A stretch of 64,000 nucleotides of DNA from Polydactylus sextarius (lineage: Eukaryota > Chordata > Actinopteri > Polynemidae), in NCBI GenBank assembly GCA_016801845.1, contig CM028912.1, positions 21,326,001 through 21,390,000 of the forward strand, given 5' to 3'. Shown one piece after another: positions 1-14,340 of the stretch. A program made the translations under genes and the position numbers. The first letter of the stretch is position 1; each line of letters starts with the position of its first letter. The notes under the pieces are model-generated. The model did no database searches, had not been told where the DNA came from, and saw nothing but the letters and a program-made list of their open reading frames with translations.

Positions 1-376
1 TTCACACAGCCTTTCAAGACATTACCGATGCAGTGATGCGTGACGTTGCCCACAAAGCCTCTGGAACAGGGAGATAATGCAACACAAAAGGCGTTCATTG
101 AGCTCCTTAATGTGTATTTAATTCACTTGGCAATACAAAGTGGATTTGAATGTCAGTCAGAATGATAGATTAAGGTGCAGGCAACTGTATTTCTCCTCAG
201 AGTCACGGTTGTGTGCCCCTTTTCTTGGAATGTAAAGCAGAGGCCTAACTTCTACCTCTGCCTCAGACCTTGTGGCATCAGTGCAACATAATGCACTGTG
301 TTTAGTCCTATACCATCCAGCCTCTATGTCTTTGTGTGTCCATGAATGTGGCCTTTATGCTGCAGTTTTGTTGATA

Positions 377-380
<4 letters not shown>

Positions 381-407
<27 letters not shown>
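381..407. repeat. (TG)n microsatellite
   Basis: An uninterrupted TG dinucleotide run of about 13 units. Confidence 0.9.
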
Positions 408-1520
408 TTGGGGGGTTCTTGTCTTCCCCCTGATAACTTGGCAAGGCAATGTCACATTTGCTCTTGGCAACGTCGAAATCCCACAAAGTCTCACTCTGGG
501 GGCCTTTGTAGCCTTTCACAACACTTCCGTGTGATGGACAGGGAGCTCAGCTCTCCCAGGTCGCATCCCCTTTGCCTCAAAATGTGGCTTTTGTTGATAT
601 TTGTGGCTCCTCTATTTCCATGGGCTCTTTTTCACCGAGGTCGGATGCCACAGGGCTCCAAGGGTAATTACTGTGACAGTGGAGCAGAAGTTAGGCTGGA
701 CTACCCAGGTCGTCCAATCATGTTTTCATCATCGGGAGAATGTTTTTCTTTTGGGACCTAATAAATCCCCCCTTTGACATGCTGCATTTACTCTGAATAC
801 ACATAGGAAGAAAGACCCTGGATTTTTTTCTCTCTCTATTTTGCACCAATGCTTGTAACAAGCTGAGGCAGATCATTGTTGCTAGTTCGCCCTCACTGGT
901 TTTTAAAAGGATAGGTTTGTACACTTAGACATTCAACTCTGGAGGAATTTCATAGGTATTTGCACTGGAATGTGGTTTCCCTGTGGACTGTGAAAACGTA
1001 ATGGGCATTATTCGATATTTCCACAAACAAGGCTGTGTTGACAATGAAGCTCTCATTGTATTGTATGTACCAGTAACTAAACCGTGGGCAGTGACGACCA
1101 AAAAAAGACAACACAACACACAACTTTGTAAATGTCTGTGAATGAACCCACGTGTGTCAGCAGGACACTAACTACAACACGGCAGGAATAACAGTTGATT
1201 GTTCTGCTGCTATTATTAGTAGAACAGGAGTAGAAACTCAATAGCCGCCACATGTTCCACGTTCCTGCCCTGATCCCTGTTAATGACAGCGGGTGTGTCC
1301 CACCCTATGCACCAAGCAAAGGAATCCTTAATTAAATCACACTCCGGGATTTGATGCTACACATGTGTCGCACACGCCTGAAAAATCCTACGCAAGTATC
1401 AGCAGCGCGCCACACATTCACACCATTTACACAGGCAGGCGGTTCATTTACGGTAACCCCCCATGGATGTGTTCACACTACAGCTAAAAATACACTGATG
1501 CTATTTTTTCTTGCATGTAG

Positions 1521-1818
1521 GGTTGGGCGATAAAATTATACACAACATGAGATGTCAGGAATTTGACTACAGATTTAGTTATTTCTTTTTATACCTAGAT
1601 ATCCATCTCTGGTTGTGTTTTTCTTTTGCGGGTAAAGCCGTGAGTAAATGAGTAAATACGTGTGGCAATATATACTGTACGTGGGTTTATAGGATTTTAT
1701 ACAATGATATGAGCAAACCTCATTTCAGGTATATGATGTCAGTCCTTAGTGTCTGAAGTGATTTAGTGATCTCAATTTATACCTCACCATACTGATCGTA
1801 CGGATTTACTGCCCAACA
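1521..1818. mobile_element. Possible degenerate MITE with GTTGGGC termini
   Basis: The left end GGTTGGGCGATAAAAT and the reverse complement of 1803-1818 (TGTTGGGCAGTAAATC) match at 11 of 16 positions with an unbroken GTTGGGC core. The GGGTTGGGCGATA start resembles openings I recall in fish interspersed repeats. No transposase frame lies between. The evidence is short and the element may be chance or a decayed fragment. Confidence 0.3.
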
Positions 1819-3471
1819 TATGCAGCCCAGTTATAGCTTGTATTAAAATACTTAGATGGGAATTTTCCCTTGTTGCTGAGCTGTAAAACTGATACTAATA
1901 TCTGACACTAATATCAGTTTAGATGATGAATGATGATAATGGCCAAAAGTCATTTTTTTAACAATCATAGAACATAAACTATTAGTTATTACTGCTTAAT
2001 ACATTTTAAAACTATAAACTAGTCTTAATCCCTTAGATTAAAGCAGAATAACATCTGCCGACACATTCGATAAGATAATCTTGTTTGATTTACTCATTGT
2101 GTTTTCTTTATGTTTTCACTATGTCCACAAGTCTTTTATATTATTCATGTTGTTGTTTTTAAATTTGTAACATCCTCATAAACAGTCATCACAGATGAGC
2201 TGCACTTTGGGTTGTATAACAGCAGCGTAAGGGCGTTGAGTGTGAATGCCTTTCGTGTTAAAACAGATGTGGTTCCTTTGGTTCAGTGTGGACTTTCCCA
2301 GACAGTCTGAAGAACATATTGGATTACCCAAATTGAGGGGTTTTACCCTTTAATCCCACTTCATTTCACATTACAGTAGTCACAGAAGTCCTGAGAACAT
2401 AATCTGCTACTTCTTCGCCTCCTGCGTGCCTTTCTGCCTTGACAGGCCTTAATGGCACGACTCTGAGAATAGCCTGAATACCTCCACATGATTGCATTGC
2501 ATTGTATTATGTTGTTAAGGTCTGTTTATAACTGTTGCACCAGCTCAGTCTGGAGGCTGGTGTTATGAAGTGATATATCATTTGTTAACATGAAACAATT
2601 GGATTGACTCAAAGTGAACATAACAATTTGCCACTTAAGCTATAGAAAAGCAAAATGCACCTGTTGTTCTTTAAGATTCGCAGCTCTTTGCTCAGATAAA
2701 ATATTTGCTTTGTTAATGTAACTTTACGTTTAACTTTTTAAACTTTCAAAATGTTTGCCTGCTGTATTTGATCAACACTAAAAGGCGGGACATTCACATC
2801 AGAGATAACAGTAATGGATTTAACAGTCTGCATTTAGATAAAGTGGCTTTTAACTAGCATTAGATGAAGGAGGCTGCTTTAATGGCTGCATTATCAGTTA
2901 GCAGCTCCCTCGCTTGCTCAGCTCACACGCTACATATCACGTCACATTGGATAACATTCCTCTCTGGGCACTTTCACTTTTGTGGCACATTCCTGAGTTT
3001 GCTTTGTCATTTGTTACAGCTGGGCCTTTAACACCTGCCGTCTGCGCTCTGAACTTTCCACTCTGAGATTAGTATTTTCAGGCCACCGTGCTTCCGTGTC
3101 TGTCACAGTGTGAAACAATGTGAGTTAAACTGAGGCCTAAATGTAGAAACGTTCTTGTACATTTGACACACTGGTGAAGAACTTTAAACAGCTGATTCAG
3201 AGCCACAAACACTGAGTTTGACTGACACTTTAACCACTGGCTACTCAAAGGTACGTGTGTGTACACACATGGTCTGGCTTCCATGATTTCAGAGGACATT
3301 TCACTGACTTCCATTAATTTCCTGGAGACACTATCTCAACTACCACTAACCTTAACTTTAAAACATGTCTTCACTTAAATTTAAAAATTTATGTGAATGG
3401 AAGTCCCCATAAAGAAAATTATTCCCCATAATGTGAGTGTGTAAGCAGAATTAAATCACCACAACATGAGG

Positions 3472-3508
<37 letters not shown>
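3472..3508. repeat. (AC)n microsatellite
   Basis: An uninterrupted AC run of about 18 units. Confidence 0.9.
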
Positions 3509-3510
<2 letters not shown>

Positions 3511-4290
3511 CTCCATGGCGGCTGGCCGGCCCACATTGACACTGGCCAAGTGTCCTGGCTCAGCTCTTCTCAGCTGTTGATGTCAAACTGGAGTCAGACA
3601 GAGACAGAGAACACCTGCAGGAGTTGTTAGCTACAAGCTTCATCATCTGAACCCTGAATAGAGTAACTGATATGATAACAGAAGTTATGGTGAAAGCCAA
3701 AAGTAATTCAACAAGGTGAAATGTAAACAATATGATAACATGACCAAACTCAACTATAGTTCTGTTGAATTCAAGTCTGGTCAAGTTTGTAAGACATCAA
3801 GATGATAGAGGCTTGTTTGCTTTACATTATCTCAGAGACTTGAGGCCAAAACATTGCATTCACACAAAAACAACATAACACAATTTGCAACATGCCTTTT
3901 AGCTGGTGAAACTCATGTGACAGTGTTTGAGGTCTGAGTGGCACAAACAGACATGAAGGGAAGGAAGACAGTCAGTAAACAGGGAAGATGTCTTCTTTGA
4001 GATGGTGGCTTGTAGACAAAACAGCAGAGTGCTTTAAAGTTGAGGTTAGGGCAACTTGATATGACTGTAATGATGTTGTGATCTTTAGCCAGCAGATGGG
4101 GACATTGACATTATTTTTTTTCTTAACATAAAGTGCATATACAAGGCTTTGGATTTAAACTGAGGAGTACCTGGTATAGGTCAGTCAGTTGATGCTTTTG
4201 CTCCATATGAAGAATAACGCAGCTAAAATAAGGTACAGTGAGTTGACGTATGAGTTTCTCCACTGATGCACTTGACACGTTGTTGGCGTA

Positions 4291-4312
4291 GGGGTGGGTG
4301 GGTGGGTGGGGG
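4291..4312 (+). other. G-quadruplex motif, single-base loops
   Basis: GGGGTGGGTGGGTGGGTGGG continuing to GGTG supplies five G-runs of at least three separated by single T residues, the arrangement known to form very stable parallel quadruplexes. Confidence 0.55.
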
Positions 4313-4807
4313 TGTCCTCATTAGAATTGATTTGATTTACAGTGGCCTGGGAGTGGAAGCACGCCATAAACAACCTGCACCCTGTCATCACATTTTGATT
4401 TAAACGCTGCTGAACTCTTTGAATGTTGTGCAGAAATATGCAACACACACCTTTCTCCAAGTGAACCCTGCCGACTTCAAACTAGTGAACAAAACACAAA
4501 CTCAAAGACTCAAAGAGGCTGATAAATTTTTTTTTTCTTTAATTTATTGCCAATCTATTATGTAAGCTGGCTCTGTAAAAGTAAACGTTACAAAGTTATA
4601 AAATGTTGTCAGAGTAAAGCCCCTTTTCTTCTGAAGCACTGAATGATTCTAATGTAAACACTGTTAAAGCTCCCATGGCGTGGTGACGGCTGTGTAATGT
4701 CCTGTCGCTCTCCTGCAACAAGGTCAGTTTCTGAGAAGTTAATTCAATTAAAGCACACAAAAGGCCACTGGCACCAATAAAGTTTGGGTGAAATGTGAAG
4801 CTGTGGG

Positions 4808-4840
<33 letters not shown>
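4808..4840. repeat. (CA)n microsatellite, interrupted near the end
   Basis: A CA run of about 13 units followed by CGCACACA. Confidence 0.85.
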
Positions 4841-5192
4841 CGTACGCGGTCTTGCAGCCAGTCAAGCTTGATTCACATTTGCATAATGGCCATGGCCACC
4901 GGGCAGGCTCACTATCACCATGGGTTACAGTTTGTGTCGTCAAGAAATGCAGCTCCATGTTTAGTGGGTGTATTTTGTGAGGCTGACAGGCAGGGGTGTC
5001 CACACCACACACACACTCACACACACAGTTTACATAACTATCATTGTTAGGACTATCCTTGCAGTAGTAACAGACACTGTTATCAAAATTTGATCTTTAA
5101 TTATGGCAATGAATATCTTAAATCTCATTTCAGCCTTAATTATAAACCCAGATCCTAACACTAAATAACCTGAACACGGATGAAAAAAAGAC

Positions 5193-5824
5193 TTAAAGGA
5201 GAACTTTGCTGTAAAAGGTTTAGGTCGATTTTTGGATATGTAAAACATAATAACGAGTTGTTATGTTTGCTGAGGAGCAAAACTACACTGGCATTATGAA
5301 TATTTTTATTTTTATCCATTTGTCAAATAGACTTGTCATGCTAGTGATTAGGGCCATGAAAACAGCTCAAAGTAGCTCCACACTTCCTGACATTAATTCC
5401 ATGCAAATGCATGAATTTCATCTGTTGGTGACAATATCTGGTCATTGTCTACAAGGGAATGAAATAATTTGTACTATCTCTCCTCCTATTCTGTCCATTT
5501 GTTCGTGTTTGTCAATCAACTTGTTGGACCTACTTTTAACATGGTGGTGGCCGGAATAATAAATGATGTGTACACTGACAAAGTTCTCAATCCCTCGTTT
5601 TAAATGTCAGGACCCTTGTTAAACCAGCAAAGAAGTAGCAAAGAAGCTACTTTGAGCTGTTTTAATGGTTTAAAATAGTGATGTCTTCAAGCTACCTTGG
5701 TGCCCCAATCACTAACATGGCAAGTCTTTTTGGCAAAAACGATGTTCAGAATGCCACGGGCTAAACATAACAATTTGTTATCATGCTTTACCAAAAATCA
5801 TTTTACACCAAAATTCTCCTTTAA
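5193..5824. mobile_element. Long-inverted-repeat MITE (non-autonomous DNA transposon)
   Basis: The 632-bp element is bounded by TTAAAGGAGAA on the left and its exact reverse complement TTCTCCTTTAA on the right. The inverted similarity runs inward with small indels for about 180 bp per arm. Matched blocks include the GTTATGTTT block, AGACTTG-CATG-TAGTGATT, and AGCTCAAAGTAGCT near 5366 against its complement near 5646. The middle has no transposase-like frame. The TTAA at each end may be part of the target site, as in TTAA-targeting elements, but because the termini are palindromic the duplication cannot be separated from the repeat. The family is unknown to me. Confidence 0.75.
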
Positions 5825-6462
5825 ATCAATCAGTGGTAGCAAAAAGGATGACAAGAAGATTCATGAGAATGAACCTTGATGTTGCTCACAGTGCAGAAAC
5901 CTCCAAGTCCACTTTTTTGCAGACGTCCTTAAAAATCCAGTTGCATTTATTTTATGTCATCCCAAGATTATTTCCACATCAGGCATAAATCTTCAGGAAT
6001 TCTAACATTTTTCATCAGCAACATCCCACATGTGCTGTTACATCATCTCCAGCCCATTTGAAATATGTGTAATAGACTTCTCTCGTTCCCAAATGATGAG
6101 CTAATCTACAAGTACTGCAGAAGCTATGACTTATTGAGGCACCATTGCTGTGTAACAGACAGGCAAATGTCTTTAGCCTCTGAACGAATTGAATTACAGC
6201 TGAATCATCTCCATGTTATCATTCTGCTACTGGTTTGTTTGTATTTCTTTAACTTTTCTCTCTCATGATACAAATTTTCATCAAAATTAAGTAAGCTGTT
6301 GTTTCCTGTAGTGGAACATTTTGAGATGCAACCAGTGACATGTTTCTATCTATAGAATATATTCTTAACACTTACACATCCAGCAGCATGTTCACATTTC
6401 ACCACTATGTCTGTTGCTCTTTCTATGATCCTGTAGCACTCGGTGTTTGTGGTGAAAAGAGA

Positions 6463-6476
6463 CCAGCAGGGGGCAG
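6463..6476 (+). promoter_or_regulatory. CTCF-like motif
   Basis: CCAGCAGGGGGCAG fits the CTCF core consensus CCASYAGRKGGCRS at all 14 positions. It lies in the region upstream of the tensin promoter, in forward orientation. Confidence 0.4.
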
Positions 6477-9400
6477 ACAGTGTTGTGATTTCTTGGTGCA
6501 GAGAGCTGGCAGGAGTTGTCTGTAAAGATATGGTTTTACTTTTATATGGTGTTTGTGTGGCTTAATCAGAAATGACAAGTGTGAGCTCATGCAACATATG
6601 TCTCTAGTTTAAACCCATCCTCAGCACACATGGCAGCGAAAGCCTCGCACACAGCACACATACTTTTCAGATGCTCCTCTTTAAGTTGTTACAGCACAGA
6701 TCACGGAGGCCTCACTCGTGGCTTAGCACTTTGAGGAGCGATAACAATCGGCCAGAAAGTAAACCCTCCCTACCCTCGTCACGTTAAGACCTAAGCACAC
6801 AAGGCAGACTTTGATCCAGCTGAGGGGTTTTGGAGGAGCTTTAGAAAGAATGAATCCTATATGGTTCTGGCTTACACTGCACTACAACAAAGACGCAGTT
6901 AGGATTCCTCAGTGTCCACACAACATAGCTGCATCCAGATAGAGATTCATGTGAACTCACAGCATTCCCAATTTGATAACGCAACTTCTACTTTATTCTG
7001 TTTGTAATGTTCTGGCTTTGTCTGTATTCAGACATTTTCAGTGAGATGAGACATGACTCACTGGATTTTGAATGATTAGTCAATGATGAACAGATGTGGT
7101 AGGACTGAACTGTGCCTCTTGGATGAGTATAGTTTCACTGTTTGTGTTTTTCTGCAGTAATGTGTCCTCCACTAAGACCTCAGCGCCACCGCTGTGTTTC
7201 ATCCCCAGCAAAGTAAATATCCCTTCTTTTCTTCAAAATCCTATAAATGTTTTGTTGGGACAAGAAGGAGTAAACTTGAATAATGTGAATGTCACATGAT
7301 ACTGCTGCTGCCTACCCTCTGCATGCTCTGCATTCACGGGTGAGTGGCAGTGAATCTGCCAGGTCTGCGGTGGTTTCCATTAAGGCTCTGTTAAAAAAGC
7401 AATGTGGGGAGACCCGTTCAGTTAGGGGCCACTTGGTTTGGGGGGTCCATTGCAAAAAAGCAACCTCTTCTCCTCCTCTGCCAGCACCTTAGTGTGTTGA
7501 TTCAGTTGCTTGAAAGTGGTCTCTACATCTTATAGTCCTGCAAAAGCAGAAAGTAAAGACAGTGCTGTTTCAGGGTCATCTGATTTCAGGTCATCTGTAT
7601 CTTACACAAAGCTCTAGAGGGCTGCACAATAATTCAACATGACTGGGACTAGCTAGCATTTCATCACCAGCTGCAACAAAAAAGACAAAGGCAACTGTGA
7701 TGAAGATGAGATGAGGTGCTAAAGACCCGAGTGACTAATAATAATCCAGATAAAGCAGGAACCAAACAGGAGCACTTCAGTCATAGTGTAATTTACTTGT
7801 TTTGCCTCATGGAGACATCCCTCTTATGTTAATGCTCAAGTAATCATCACCAGTTTTTAATGGTAGGTGCAACGTCTGCATATATTATATTTTTAAAGGT
7901 TTGACCCACGGGATCATACACAAGGTTAATAAAAATGGTCCCTGTCGGATTGAATGGACCCTCTAGATATCCCTTTGGTGACAGAAGCTAAAACAGAGAA
8001 CATGTCACCAGTTTTGATAGAAATATATCTGTTAAGTAGGAGACAAACTAGTGTGGAACCTTCCTTGGAGAACAACTTGGTGGTTGTCTGATCAAATATG
8101 ATTGTCAGATTTATTAAAATTAGAATGGTAGATTTTCAGGTTGGTAGGTTGTTGCAGACCTCAAGTGACCTGAGTGAAATTCCTCCATGATATTGTTCTT
8201 TTCAGGAGGTTGGATAAGAACAGCAGCCTATCCCTGTAGTTCAGTCACTGCATTACAGTTTGGACCTCTGGTGCAAATGCAGTTGTTCTCGACAAGAAAT
8301 GATAAATAAAAAAAAATGGCAGAGGCATGAACAACAGCTCCTGGTATTCTCACTTTCCATGTTATGATCTTCTGACACTGGCTTTCCATGGTGTGTGTGT
8401 GTGTGTGCTTCCTCTCTCTCCTTGCTAACAATGCAGCTCAGGAAGTATGTCAGGATAAGGGCCAGACTGCCAGGCTCTCTTTGGTCAGTAGATCCAACTT
8501 TGCAGGACAATAACGTTAGTCTTGTTAATCCAAGAAAAGCTCGGTAAGTGTTGGAGAACACTCTGGATCTGTGGGAAGGGACTTACATCCCCAGGTGTCT
8601 TCAAAGTAAACTCTGCGATGTCCCTCTGGCTGGTGAGTGCTGTTTCAACTTGTCATCTTTAACTGTGGGTGGTCAGGATTTACTCACAATCCCAGGGACA
8701 CTCACATAGATTACTGAAGCTTGATCATAAGAGTTTTGCATTTATATGTCTTCTTTATTTACCTCTTTGCAGTGGTTGTTTTTCACTCATGTAAGTGAGC
8801 TATGACAGTTATTATTATGAAGCAATTTCAATTTTCATTTTCATCTATTTATTTATTACTGAAGTTGTTTTTAGTTTTTGTAAGTTATAAAAAAATATGA
8901 ATAACTAAAATATGTATGTATTGTTCATTTGTTATAATCTGATCTCTAATTAATCTAATCTCTGTTATATCTGAGCAGCGCTGCTTCTTCAGGGAAGACT
9001 GGACACTATAGTTACTCACTATGGCCATACTGGGGCTAGCTGGCATTAGCTAGCGAGCTAGCTAGTGACACAATTAAAAGTACAGAAGTGATGACTAAAA
9101 ATAATCGATTACAAAAAATACAGATAAGCATCTGTATAAATTCAGGAATTAGGATACTTCTAGTTGAAATTAAGACACAAGTGTTATGTTTATGATCTTT
9201 TGTAGGAAAATCATACCTTGAAGCACCACAGCACTAACACTGCAGATGTAATTATGTTAAAACAATAATACATATGATACGGTAGTTGTCATATGATGAG
9301 AGAATGATCTTTGGTAATTACTCTGGTCTAAGTGTGACTGTGTGTTTCTGTTTTAATTTTTTCCTTGCCTGTGTATAGGTTTTTATGATAGATGCTTTGC

Positions 9401-12400
9401 CTTGTTTAGTCGGCTGTCTGTGTTGTGATCTTATACAGAAACAGTCTGTCTTTTACGTCCATGTTGTCCTGTCCTCTGATGTCCTGGCTGTGTCCCTCTC
9501 TTAGACACATCTGGAAAGCTAATGACTTTTTAGCTGTACAGAACGCTGTAACTTTTACATTCATGACTGTTTTACAATGGACTGTCGGCCATTGACTCTG
9601 ATACTGTGTACGGGTTAAATGTCATGTGAAAATAGTACCGAGATGACCACACCTTTATCTAGATTTACTTTGAATGACTGCCTGAAGAAGATGTGATAAT
9701 TTAAGTAAATATTTAAGTGTGTAAATAATAGATGTATAGTCTAGACACACATGTACACGTAATGGCTGTAGGAAAACTGAAGCAGGTCTGTACTGCTCCT
9801 TCGTTCCTTTTCATCACCTCGGCCCACACCCTGTTCATTTCTGTCCTGTGTGGGCCTTTATGAGGCAGCTGATGACTGCTTGTAGAGGCCTTTGGTGTGT
9901 GTGGATGAAATGGTCACTGTGGCTACTTTGTGTGTGGTTTGTGCCTCTGTAGATGATAAAGGTTAAACAGCTCACTCCTGCTCTCTGGAATGTGTAATTT
10001 ACTCCTCACAAAGGATGAAACTGCCAGAGAAACTTAAATTCACCTTTCAGGGACAAATTGATTGTGATTGTGAAATTTTGAGATAATGTATGTAAAGGAC
10101 ATTTTGATGCCTTTTTTTGAGAGATTTGCAAGTTGTCTTGTGTCTTATGTGTCATCCACACACCTTATAACCATGAAAGGCAGTGTAGAGATTCTTTTTT
10201 ACTATTTCACCATTTCACCGTTGCATGCCATCAAACTCTGAATCTTCATTATCATTTCTTACCAGACAACATTATTATAGGTTGCTGTAGCAGTATCACT
10301 TGCACACAGTCCCAGAGATTTGACTCTGTGCCCAGGGAGTGTTGTAGTTCTTTGTGTCTACTTCAGTCTAAAGAGGCTTTCAGTTTACAGCCTGGATTAT
10401 AGTCTTTCTTAAAATGCGATATCTTACTGTGCCCTCCATTTTGTCACTAACCCGGACTTAAATTTCCCATGACTGCCAATTTGCCAAAACTGTTTCCATC
10501 TGCGGACTTAAGATAGAGCAATGCTTCTTTGTTATGTTCTGAGATGAAATGAGCTTGCTCTTAATTCCCTGTGGCATCCTGCCATGTGCACACATTCGCC
10601 AAAGCTCTTGGCTCCAAAAAAATGGATGCCTGAGATCAATAGTGGGAGGGGCAGGGGATAATTGCTGCATTAATCACAGCCACTTAGTTGGGGGCAGAAG
10701 CATGAAATGTAATATTTAAACAAATGGGTCTCCAATGCAAATGTTATTATTAACTATTAGTCGACTTCGTTTTAAACATGTTCTGCAACAAGCAACAGAC
10801 TCTAGAAATACTCCCCCAAAGTCAATCACTAGCAGCAGCTGTGGCACCAACTGGCTTCATGATATCATTGGAGCTCCAATCAACCTTGGCACTGGGCTAC
10901 TGACAGCTGAAATATATGTGAAATATGGAGTAAAGTGAGAGCTTACAGTTTGATTGGAGCGCTGCAGTGTAACACTGGGTCTGCAGGCTGAGGAGGAGAC
11001 TGTGGCAAAATGATTCTGGCTATTAAACACTAACTCCGGTCTGTTCTATATTTTAATGTTGACTTGATATTCACACACTATTTTCAATAAACATTTTTAT
11101 TGCTCTACAGACACATCAAATGTGATGTTCATGAGAAAATCAGATTATGTGGCTTTACTTTAAAGGGAAGAGAAGCCAAGACAGGGTCATAACACATTTG
11201 TTTTGTCAATGCTGTTAAAAACAAAACCACATGTTATTGATGATTAATATAAAATCAAACTGAGTGTACACCACCAGCTGTGACCATGTCATCTCTGTGA
11301 GCCACCCCCTTTATTAAAACCATGACCGGCCACTTCCCACATTTATTCTCCCAGGAACACTGACCCTTAACTCCCCAACCTCTTGTCTAGTTTCCTAGAG
11401 CACACAACAGATCTGACGTTGCCAGAGTGAGACATGAAACCAGCCTATTGTTTGTGCTGCAGAGAGGCAGGAAGTGCGCATGATATTGTCCTTACTCCTC
11501 TGGTTGAACTTTGTGCTGCCAGGATTGGGTAATGTTTTTTAACATGATGAGACTGTGTCTTCACCTGAGTATTTGGCATCAACAGTATTTCTGCCACAAA
11601 TACTGCACACAGTCTTGAATAAAATTATTGTTAAGTGTATTTGCACATTTACTTCAGAGCACTGATTACTTAGTTGTATGCGCAAATAAAGTGTTTGCCT
11701 CCACTCCTTCCTTCCAGTTGGCTATAAAAAGTTCGATGATCAGCCTGGACAGTAACTGTTTCATTTCCCAACGCCTTGCTGAGATTTTTGAATGCTGAGC
11801 AGGTTGTGGAAAAAAGCTAGCTGCAATCAAAACAGGAAGCAGCTAAGAATACACCTGAACGTGGTATTAGGCCTATCTTGCCGTGTTTTCACCAAAAAGT
11901 CAGAGAAGCTTCCCCCTCTCGTTTCCCTGAATGAAAACAAAGACAGGCGTTTCCTGTTCAGCTACACATCAGATCTGGAACAATGTCACTCTTTATTGTT
12001 CTGTAAGGATATTGAGCTGATGTGATGTTTGCCAGAGCACAGAGCCAAATGTTCTGGCTCCATTTGCTAAAATACTTTTAATGAGAAATTGCCTCATAAT
12101 GACAATTTGTCTCTCTTCTTTCAATGTTGAGGTAGTTAAGAATATCTGTGGAGTGATTTATTTCATGAGGCCCTCTTTATTAAACAAGAGAAAGCTAGCT
12201 CACTGTTCTTTTACTTAATCTTAAGTGACGGATGTGGTCCTCAGTCTCAAAGCTAGCTAATTACTCACGACGCGTATGGGCTCAGACACTCCACAGACCA
12301 TTTATGATTGGTTTGAGACTGCATATGTTCATTGGGGCTCCCCTGACAGCTAGAAATGCACTACCACTCTACTGATTACACATCTCTTCCCTACACACAT

Positions 12401-14311
12401 CCACTTTTTTCCCTTGTTCTTTAATATGTTATTCATTCATGTTGCCACTATTTCTTCCCATTATTGTCACCTTTAATGTATCAACCTCCAACTTTAATCA
12501 CAGGGAAAATACTGATACTCCACTTACTAAATCTCATATTCTTTGTTCTTTCTCCTTCCAAGCCATCCCCCTCTTTTCTACATTAAATTGCCGACCCCCT
12601 CCTTTTTCCATCACTATAAGTGCCTCGTTCTTTACCAGACGGCTCTGCCTGACCCACCCCACCTCCGCCCACTTCTGTCTTCCTAATCTTTTTTTCTTCC
12701 TCGGCTTTGAATTGAGGAACCTGCAGCATCCAAAGAAAGAAGGGACAGGATGGAGGATGCAGGGATGCTGTAGGGATGCTAGATGAAGGAAGAAAAGATG
12801 CATAGAAGAATAACTTTAGCTATGTTTTAAGGGGAACTTCTAGTCACTGTAAGTGAAGGAAAATACACACGTTTCTCGGACCAGATCAGCAGTCCTGCCA
12901 GGATTCAGTCCACAGCTACTAGGATCTTTTACCTCTGAATGCACATTTTGAAGGACAGACTGGGGAGGGAAGGGAGACACTGAGGAAGGAGAGACAGGGG
13001 TGAGACAGTACAGGACGTGAGGAGGTTTTCAGGAGAGAATGGGTGGTCTGGGTTGGTGTCTGGCCACAGTCTTCAGTTGGGTAAAATTTTTTTACTACTG
13101 CATCTTCCCATTTAGGAAACACAGGAGGAGCAAAAGCACGGTACGGTTCATATTTTACATGTAATATGGATGTTGGGTTCATCTTTAATGACTTGCTTTT
13201 TCAGTTTTCTGTTTAACACTAATGCACCTGTTTGTTGAACTTGTTATCAGTGATATTCCCATTTTATAATAGAGAAGAGAAATGGAGCTTACAGAAGATG
13301 GATCTGTTAGATCGATGCTTGTTGAGACTCATATGAGTAAATTTAGCCATGTTAGCAGTGGGTTGGGTCAGTGGGTTGGTTGATCTGCCTGGTGAATGGT
13401 CCAACGCTTTGGTCCAGTCAGGTGTTGAATGGATTGCCAGGAGGTTTGGTGTTAATATTCATGGTCTGCAGAAGTGAGAGGATTGCAGCATCACCAACCT
13501 GAAGAGTCAGTTTGTCCAGTACTTTTATTTATCAATCAATTGTAAACTTCAATACTGATTATGCCTTGTTATTTGGTAATAAATTTTGATAGCTAAAGAA
13601 TTTGATGGCCAGTGTCTTAAAATTAGCAGGTGAGCTCAGACACTGAGGATGGAAATCTACAGATTCACTTATCTCTGAAGCTAGTAAACATTAGCATTCG
13701 CAGCAGCAATTTAATTTGATTTTAGCCAGTGCAAGTGTCGCTGGTTACTGACAAATGTCATTAATGATCTCTATTGTTCACTATCTTAGTTAAACTCAGC
13801 CAGTGTCTTAATGACAGGTCTGTTGTCAGGTTGTGTGTCTGAGCTCTGCTTCTTTTACTGGGCAAAGATAGTTTGTGAGGATGAACCTCCACTCTGTAAC
13901 ACAGCTGTGCAACCATCATTCACAGTTGTTATATATGCAGACATGGTCTTTGTAGTTTTTGTAGCACACTGGCTGATGAATCACAGCCTCTTACGTACTC
14001 TTATGATTGTGATATGATCTTTTACACAAATATCCCCACATTTCCTTGTGCTGATGTGAAGTGGACTGTCAGTAAAAATAACAATGGACATAAATTCAGT
14101 ATCTGTGTTACGCCCAGCCAGTGACAGGCCTGACATAAGCACAGACAGTGAAGCAGGATAGAGAGATAAAGACATCAGGATGCACATGCACACACAGACA
14201 GAAACCAGGATATTGCCATTTTCACGGTTCCCGGTAGAAAGTCTGTGCTGATGAACAGAGCCATTAATCGTGCAAATGCAGCCGTTACACAGTGTCTTAG
14301 TGTACACACCC

Positions 14312-14340
14312 TCACACACACACACACACACACGCACACA
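14312..14340. repeat. (CA)n microsatellite
   Basis: A CA run with one CG interruption near its end. Confidence 0.85.

Noticed and set aside
4088..4102. A further CTCF-like word, CCAGCAGATGGGGA.
   Set aside because: It breaks the invariant GGC core and was not kept with the better matches.
4596..5024. A 142-codon minus-strand frame.
   Set aside because: It also runs through CA repeats, giving alternating Cys-Val, with no recognisable family.
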